A stretch of 64,000 nt of DNA from contig CM063114.1 in the NCBI GenBank assembly GCA_031841125.1, positions 40,941,574 to 41,005,573 on the forward strand, read 5' to 3'. The notes beneath the pieces were generated by a model. The model was not told the origin of the DNA and did not search any database. It saw only the letters and a list, made by a program, of their open reading frames with translations. Positions 57,663 to 64,000 of the stretch are shown in pieces. The DNA is from Acanthococcus lagerstroemiae. Lineage: Eukaryota; Arthropoda; Insecta; Hemiptera; Eriococcidae. The position numbers were made by a program, and so were the translations under genes. Positions within the stretch are counted from its first letter, which is position 1; every line of letters starts with the position of its first letter.

Positions 57663-58140
57663 AGGCTCGATCAGTTGCAGTCACAACTAGAAGCGGAGTC
57701 AGGAGATCTTGAAGAGTCTTAAGTCTTGCCTCTCAAAGAATTCAAATTTCCGCCGCATTCACACCTCGTAGAAAAGGGAGCATTCTAGGAATTAAGCCTC
57801 CTCCCCTCAACAATATCAATCTATTTTCACCTCTGATCCAAGCAAATACATTCTTAGTCTTTTAAAAATTCTATGCTAACAGTTGAAAAGCTTTAGTGGA
57901 AGTTGACCCTACACAGACTTTTACTTAATCTGAAAGAACTCTTGATGTGCATCACGAATAAAAAATCTTAGTACGGTTTTAGGCCATGCTAGTGTTGTCT
58001 TACGTATTCCAGAGTTAATGTCTCTTAATTAGTTTTAACATCTCTCAAGACTCTTAACAAGTTCTAAATATCTCAACACAGTTTATACGCACGTTAAAAA
58101 GTCTTCAGAGAATCCTAATGAGCCTTGAAAAGTGCCAGCC

Positions 58141-58622
58141 CAGGGTGCCAACAGACTTGAAAAATGAAAATGAAGTACTTTTTCAGGACCCTTTGGAGGA
58201 CTATAGCTGGCATATTTTCCATATTTTTCCCGAGTGTATAATTTTTTTTTGGTTTCCAATTGTTGTATCCCCTTCACCCCTCCCTCCTTTTTGTCCTCAC
58301 TTTCCCCTCTTTCTGAATGTAGATCTTGCGTTACACTTTTTAATGACCAATTATAGAAACAGGCCTGATGAGAGGAGGGAGAAGGGAGATTTCCCCCAGG
58401 CCCCGGTCTTGGAAAGGGGCCCACCGATAATACCAAAAAGGCAAAGAATGTATGAAAATAATCGAAAACAATTTATATACGGCCGTGCATAGGAATCGCA
58501 AAAAATTTATTTTTGAGTGTTTCTAACAAAAATGAAGGACTTTTCAATTGTTTTTTGTAACTTCAGAACTTTCAGGACCTATTTTCAAAATTCAGGACTT
58601 TTCAGCACCTGTAGACACCTTG
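58141..58622. mobile_element. 482-bp CAGGGTG-ended MITE
   Basis: Starts CAGGGTGCCAACAGACTTG and ends CACCTGTAGACACCTTG. TTTTTCAGGACC and its relative TTCAGGACCTATTTTC flank the interior. It sits inside the AGTCTTAA array. Confidence 0.62.
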
Positions 58623-60051
58623 TAGCCCAATCTTCACAAGTTTTCATAGAATTTTAGAGACCCTTCACGAGTCTTTAGAGTTCTGAAAGAATTCTAGTCA
58701 TTCTCAATAAGTTTTAAGAACTCTTTATAGAATACAAAGGAATTCGATCAGAGAATTACATGGTCTTAACTGGTCTTCAAGAGTCCCAACATAATCTCAA
58801 TTACATTTAATAAACATTTCAACTGAATCTGAGTTAGTTTTACTCGGTAACCCAACAGAGTCTTAATGGTGTTCTAAAGAGTTTCTCGAGGTTCTCGCTT
58901 AGTCTCTCATCAAGTCTCAAGTGAGTATTAAGAAATCTCAATCAGTCTTAAATATGCTTCACGCGATTTAAATGATTTTCAGTTAGTTTTTAATTAGTCT
59001 TGAAATACCTCAACAGTGCCCTAACCAATTTTGATGAATCCTAATGAAGTCTCATACAGTTTTAATGAACTTTACAAGATTCCAGGAGATACTTTATCAC
59101 TTTTAACGGAGTTTCAAAGAGAATTCACAAGTCTTAAATGTACCTGTCTTAATACATTTCAACAGATTTATGAATCTTCAGAAGTCCCAGCCTGGCCACA
59201 AGTTTTAACAGAGCATTTAGGAGTCTTAAAGCGTCTTGACATGGTTTCAATGACCTGATCAGTTTAAAAACTCTTAGGGCCGATTTTACAATGCCCAGTT
59301 TACTAACCGTCAGATGCAGTTTTTTTTTTTGAGATACCTCGTTGATCTATGTGAGCTTCGCTGGAACTTCATCCGGCTCAAGACCAACGATATGATGATT
59401 ACAAGTTGACTGGAGATTTAAAAACGGCTCTTAGAATATCTCAGCAAACGCTCAACGAATTTGAATGAAATCCAGCAGAGTCCTAATAATTCTGAAAAGG
59501 TTCCATCAGAGTCAGAAGAAATCCGAATAGTATTTTAAGAAGTCTTCACAAGCCTTGACAGCACACCGATAGTTTTAATCCTCAGCCGAGTCCCAAAAAG
59601 TCTTAGAGTCTTAGTTTAGTTAAAACAGTCTTAACAAAGCATTCAGAATCTCAACCAGTATTAAAAAGTCTTGACATGGTTTTAAACCTCTCGATCAAAT
59701 TAAACTACGAGTTTCATAATAACCCCGGAAGCCTTAATGAGCTCTAATTTAAATTCCGACAGAGTTCTAAAGAATCTTTTAAAAAGCCGCATGAGAGTTT
59801 TAACAGTATGTCAAGGCATCTTCACAACTCTTGAAAGTACTACAGAGTGTCTACCAAAATACTTTGTGAAATTCATGACCTTTTCATGGGCTTTCTATGA
59901 CTTTCTTCGCGGGCTCATTTATGTTAGGGGTCCTAAATTGCAAAAGCAAAAACTAATTCTGACGTTTCCGTGATACTTGTTCAATTTCTTCCTTTGCAAA
60001 TATTTTGGAGTTCACATTGAAAAAGGAAGATGATATTTCCAGAAGAATTTG

Positions 60052-60528
60052 CAGGGTGTCTACCAGAACTGATAAGTAAAAAAAAAAAAGATGATAACTT
60101 TAGATGACCTTTATCTAATTTTTTAGTAGCCTTAAAAAATGTTTGCTCGCTCCAATCGCTCATTTTTCTGTTGCTTCCTTATACTTTATGTTTCACTTTC
60201 GAGTAAAACATCACTCCTGTTCTTTCTTTCTATTTCACTCTTCGTTAGTTTTGAGCAAGACTGCATTTACTGGAACTGAAGTCTGCTGGCGCATCGAGCG
60301 TAACCAGTGTATACAAATGGCAAACACAAAAATTGCCTGCAATTGTCAGCCAACTCGCTGATTTACTCATTAGCTGATGTCTGTACAATAAACTTATATG
60401 TTATTTTGGCAGTTTTCTTATTTCAACTATTTACTAGAATAAAATTTTTTTAGATGACCTACAGTGAAAAAATATGACTACATGCCCTCTTTTCAAAACA
60501 GGTAACTTAGTGACCGGTAGATACTCTG
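60052..60528. mobile_element. 477-bp CAGGGTG-ended MITE
   Basis: Starts CAGGGTGTCTACCAGAAC and ends ACCGGTAGATACTCTG. Subterminal TAGATGACCT occurs on both sides. A right half of the same family lies at 61275-61367. Confidence 0.65.
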
Positions 60529-60914
60529 AACGATACTTTCGATTGTTACAAATTGACTGGAAATTGTAAAAACGACTCTTAGAATATTTCAATTCACTCT
60601 CAACAAAATTGAAAGAGATCCAATAGAATCTTAATGATCCTGGAAAGGTCTAACCAGAGGCAGAACAGATCCAACAGTATTTTAAGGAGTCTTCATAAGC
60701 CTTGGAAGTACAACTATAGTTTTAATCCGTCTCAGCAGAGCACCAATAAGTCTTAAAAAGTCCTAGCTTAGTTTCAACAGTCTTGACAGATTAACAGGTC
60801 TCAACCAGTATTAAAGGATCTTGACACGGTTTCATAACTTTCGAAGTCACGATCAGATTTAACTAGTTTTAGAATAATCTCGGAACCTTAATAAGCTTTA
60901 ATAATTTTCCGATT

Positions 60915-61100
60915 ACAGATGAAAAGGAACGCAGTCAATACCTGACGCCATCGCTATGATATTTTATTCTGATTCTTGTTTTATTTTAATTAGTATTGTA
61001 ATACAGATGAAAAATAATGCAGTTACTACCTGGCGCCATTGCTATGATATTTGATCCTCATTCTTGTCTTATTTTAATTAACATTGTAATACAGATGACA
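60915..61100. repeat. Tandem duplication of ~90 bp
   Basis: TACAGATGAAAA...GCCATCGCTATGATATTT...TTGTAATACAGATG occurs twice (about 60915-61005 and 61003-61095). Confidence 0.78.
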
Positions 61101-61194
61101 AAGGGATTTTATTAAGCTCCCTCCTCCACCATGAACCCCCTCCCAAGGGTAGGCTCCCCCTGGAGAAATGAGCAATTAAGGGGCAGGGTAGGCA

Positions 61195-61367
61195 ACCTGC
61201 GGTGGTTTTTTTTCTCCCGGAGGTGGTGGTGGTAACGGCGGCGGCGGCGGTTTTTACGTTTTTAGTATTATAGAGAGAGAAAATTTTTAGATGACCTACA
61301 GCGAAAAATATGACTTTTGATGACTTAGATGACCTCTTTTCAAAATAGATGACTGGTAGACACCCTG
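61195..61367. repeat. GGT/GGC triplet repeat and MITE right half
   Basis: GGTGGTGGTGGTAACGGCGG and (CGG)n at 61221-61252, then a half-element ending GGTAGACACCCTG at 61367. Confidence 0.65.
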
Positions 61368-61914
61368 ATTTATCTATCTGTCTCCTGTCTGGTTCAACAT
61401 TTTATACATGATCTTTAGCACGAGGAAGGGGCGCAGCATCTAAGCCGTCTAAAGGACCAAAGGAAATCCTTTAATTTTTTTTTTTGTATTTGATAGGTGC
61501 ACCTTACGCCAGCTCGCCACGCTTCTACCATGTGGGGAGACAAAACCCCGACATAGAATCTAGCTCTCAGCCCATCCCTGTTCCTGGCCTCGTAATAACA
61601 GACTAATCCGACAAAACGCTCACTAATGAATCCTCGCGAATATTTATCCGAATTTAAACGTTTTCACGGCAGCCGGTTTCAAGGCTTACCCCGCTTTCCC
61701 CTTGTATACGCCGACTTTGTTACTCGCAAGACCGACGGACTTCCACCATAATGTGGGAAAGTGTGCAGATCGCCATCATTCACGTATCATTTTGATCACG
61801 ATTATTATTCTACACAATTTTTCGACCACACAAGCGATTGTCCGAGAGTAATTATTAATTAAAACGTAATGTATAGGAAGTGGAATATTTGGGGCAATTA
61901 ATTTCGTTCAAAAA

Positions 61915-62540
61915 TAAAAGAAAAAAGAACTGAGTAGAAGGGTACAAAAAGGTTGGAAAAACTTTTGGGCATTAAAGAAAATTATCAAAGGAAGAATAGG
62001 AATTGACCTAAAAACCAAAATATGGAAAGGTTGTACTCTGTCGGTGCTCGTGTATGGCGCCCGAACGTGAGCTTTAACAAAAGCTAATATAAGAAAACCA
62101 CAAACCACTCAAAAAGCAATGGAGCGAAGTATTTTAGGCATAAAGAAAAAGAACAGAATCGATAACAAAAAGATAAGAAGGGTAACAAAAGCAAAAGCCA
62201 TAGAGAAAATCAAAAAACAAAAATGGAAGTATGCGCATCATATATTGAGACAAGAAGGATGGTGGACAAAACAGTAGAGGCTTGGGTGCCTACATCGAGA
62301 AAAGGCATAAAGGTAGGCCGCTGACGCGTTGGCGAGACGAACTTAGAAAGGAAATGGGGCCAAAGTGGAGGAGAGTAGCCGCCAATAAAGTCGAATGGAA
62401 AAGACGCGGGGAGACATATGCCCTAAAATGGGCTAATGACAGCGACGAGGAGGAGACTCCCCTCAGTTCACTGCCATAGTCGCACTGTAAGTAGGTTAAG
62501 GAAACGCTATCATCGCTGAAATATAATATAATATAAATTC
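61915..62540 (+). pseudogene. Non-LTR retrotransposon 3' fragment
   Basis: NFWALKKIIKGRIGIDLKTK, CTLSVLVYGAR, QKAMERSILGIKKKNRID, KWKYAHHILRQEG and the terminal GRPLTRWRDELRKEMGPKWR, KRRGETYALKWAND (stop at 62477-62479) are the standard C-terminus of an arthropod non-LTR polyprotein, with frameshifts. The tail is ATATAATATAATATAA (62519-62536). Confidence 0.82.
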
Positions 62541-62667
62541 CGTATAGGCTCGTATACAATGAACTAATAGCACGACGCAGCACTTTGGCCAACTCGAGAA
62601 CGTCGAGCAGCCATGATTTCAGACATAAGCTCGAATTAACGTCGGTGAGTCCAAATGCACCAGTACC

Positions 62668-63645
62668 CTACCCCACTTCGTACTTCTCCAGCAATCTAAC
62701 GCATTCGTCGTGCAGTACGTGTTTGAAGGTTAAATAATGATGGTTGAGCGCCGGCCTGGTATGCACTTTGCACTTGGATCCCAATGCTCCGTCTCTGAAC
62801 GCGCAACCGTAGAACACCCGTTTCACTCTGCAATGGACCATCGCCATGGCGCACATGATGCACGGTTCCCTCGTCACGAACACATCATATCCGGTGCACA
62901 GATACGGCAGCTCTTCGTCCGTCTGTCTTCGCTCTTCTCCAGCATCCACCGTCATTTCCGCGTCGCCATCCGCCCCGGCTCGGAACAGGCTTCGCTGGCT
63001 CTCGGCCACCTTCTCCAGAGCGGCCATAACAGCGTGACCGGATGGGTTGCGCGAGCGCTCGTCGACGCCGACCGCCATCACCTGTTCGGTGCGCGGATTC
63101 ACGACCACGGCCGCGGCCGCCGACCCGCGCTCCAGGGCCGCGTCCAGCGCCAACCTCATGTACTCGCGCTGGCGCCGCACTTCGTCTTCGACGAAGTACC
63201 GCTGCGCCAACAGGTCCTCGACCATCTTCGAGGGGTGGAAATTGCACGGCCACAGTGCGTTAGCCTCGGCGTGCTGTCGCTTGGTTTTCGGCGGATGGCG
63301 CGGCACCGCGCACACCGCAATCGTCGGCAGCACGCCTTCGAGTCGGTTCGCCGCCACCGCGGAGACGCAGTCGCTTTCGGCGACACCGTCGACCGCGGCC
63401 AGAATGATTTGGTCGCCTCTGACGCGCTTTAAATGGCCGAGCGTGCTCGGCAGCGGGAGCGCGGTCTTCAGCTGCTGCAGCACGCCGCGGATACGACTTT
63501 TGTCCGTCACCGTCGCGACGTACACGTCGACCGATTCGACGTCGCCGTAGTATTGGTCGTCCAGCACGGCTATCGGTTGCGGCAAGCGAGTCGACTCGCA
63601 TTTAAGTTTCTTGCTCGGTCGGAGCTCCGTATTCGCGGTGGCCAT
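62668..63645 (-). CDS. ADAT3: ADAT3-like subunit of tRNA-specific adenosine deaminase (A34 to I34)
   Basis: One uninterrupted 325-codon frame, ATG at 63645, stop TAG at 62670-62668. The C-terminal half is a cytidine/deoxycytidylate deaminase fold: H204-A-V206 in NPSGHAVMAALEKV, then EPCIMCAMAMVHCRVKRVFY with zinc ligands C262 and C265, and GALGSKCKVHTRPALNHHYL. ADAT3 is the non-catalytic partner of ADAT2. The catalytic Glu of HAE is replaced by Val here, as in animal ADAT3 proteins. The N-terminal domain includes a WPCNFHP segment (132-138). The heterodimer makes inosine at the wobble base of eight or so cytosolic tRNAs. The frame is strongly GC-rich, unlike its surroundings. A TTTTTCAG upstream of the ATG could be a 5' UTR acceptor. 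Confidence 0.92.
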   Translation of the reverse strand: MATANTELRPSKKLKCESTRLPQPIAVLDDQYYGDVESVDVYVATVTDKSRIRGVLQQLKTALPLPSTLGHLKRVRGDQIILAAVDGVAESDCVSAVAANRLEGVLPTIAVCAVPRHPPKTKRQHAEANALWPCNFHPSKMVEDLLAQRYFVEDEVRRQREYMRLALDAALERGSAAAAVVVNPRTEQVMAVGVDERSRNPSGHAVMAALEKVAESQRSLFRAGADGDAEMTVDAGEERRQTDEELPYLCTGYDVFVTREPCIMCAMAMVHCRVKRVFYGCAFRDGALGSKCKVHTRPALNHHYLTFKHVLHDECVRLLEKYEVG

Positions 63646-64000
63646 TTTTCACATCTGAAAAATTCAAACCACAATTCTTACGAGCTATTTACGCCTTTTT
63701 TTCCAGTTCTGTTCATTTTCGAACACTATCGAGAGGGCCCACGGCCCAGCGCTAGGTAAAACTGTACGACTATTTAACGCCAGAAGCTCTTGTCAACTTT
63801 GAAGTCTTATAGTTCTCAGAATTAAAATTTTCCAAAAGCGAAATTTTGAACGCATTTTCGGTATACTACTCTACATTTCACTAGTTTCCAAAAACACTGC
63901 CTCAGAGGGGGGAGTCCCGACGTTTCTTTCATTTCCTGAATGATCACATTTTTTGACTTGACCCACTTTAGAAAAGAGCTCTTCATCTACAGTGCAAAAA
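63646..64000. other. 5' flank of ADAT3-like gene
   Basis: No coding signal. On the minus strand TTTTTCAG sits about nine bases before the ATG. Its nearest GTAAGA donor would give an intron of only about 27 bp, so a real 5' UTR exon, if any, lies further upstream. Confidence 0.35.

Larger units (their letters stand above)
57690..60930. repeat. Degenerate AGTCTTAA-rich array, interrupted by MITEs
   Basis: Words such as AGTCTTAA, TCTTAACAAG and AGTCTCAA recur every 10-30 bp over about 3 kb. It is interrupted by 58141-58622, 59846-60050 and 60052-60528. 59397-59755 and 60543-60910 are direct copies of about 360 bp (shared AACCAGTATTAAA, TCTTCA.AAGCCTTG). Confidence 0.65.

Noticed and set aside
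62737..63432. 231-codon plus-strand frame and other long frames over ADAT3
   Set aside because: Shadows of the GC-rich ADAT3 coding sequence, where stop codons are rare in all frames.
63656..63690. 27-bp intron in the ADAT3 5' UTR
   Set aside because: Shorter than any plausible spliceosomal intron here, although the TTTTTCAG could be an acceptor for a more distant donor.

Overview
This looks like eukaryotic nuclear DNA from an arthropod, most likely an insect. A hemipteran is my guess, but nothing in the window fixes the species. The reasons are GT-AG introns (several only 79-119 bp), AT-rich non-coding DNA, one gene whose exons read as an invertebrate gemini/TFCP2 factor, and very dense inverted-repeat DNA transposons, non-LTR retrotransposon fragments and a tRNA-derived SINE. 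I see no bacterial or viral gene organisation.

Three host genes are supported, all on the minus strand. (1) Positions 1-661 hold the 5' end of a syntaxin-17-like Qa-SNARE (two coding exons; the rest lies beyond the left edge). (2) Positions 3184-18813 hold a complete or nearly complete TFCP2/gemini (CP2/Grainyhead superfamily) transcription factor. I resolve 13 well-supported coding exons plus a 25-nt candidate initiator exon. Their phases all agree and give about 606 codons plus stop. (3) Positions 62668-63645 hold an intronless ADAT3-like subunit of the tRNA A34 deaminase, with the expected Glu-to-Val change in the active-site motif and a base composition far more GC-rich than anything else here. 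No host gene was recognised on the plus strand or in the ~44 kb between gene 2 and gene 3.

Layout: 1-0.8 kb syntaxin-17; 0.8-3.2 kb spacer with a hairpin repeat; 3.2-18.8 kb gemini/TFCP2, whose introns carry a 2.4-kb Foldback-like element (5.47-7.88 kb), a nest of inverted and tandem repeats (11.15-13.2 kb) and a 0.9-kb foldback (15.99-16.87 kb); 19-32 kb MITEs, a non-LTR fragment split by an inverted-repeat element, and a GAGT-type minisatellite; 33-46 kb non-LTR fragments, a clean hAT-like element with 8-bp target duplications, three tandem hairpin repeats, a tRNA-derived SINE in two copies and a mariner-derived palindrome with TA target duplications; 46-61.4 kb many CAGGGTG-ended hAT-like MITEs, a Jockey-type fragment and a long degenerate AGTCTTAA-rich array; 61.9-62.5 kb another non-LTR 3' end; then ADAT3.

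The three genes do unrelated jobs (autophagosome fusion, transcription, tRNA editing), so I see no operon-like or pathway logic. The most unusual content is architectural. Palindromic transposon derivatives were made in several independent ways: a Foldback-like element with minisatellite arms, a mariner 3' end duplicated head-on, and a hairpin family of seven copies sharing one core. I found no convincing new gene system.
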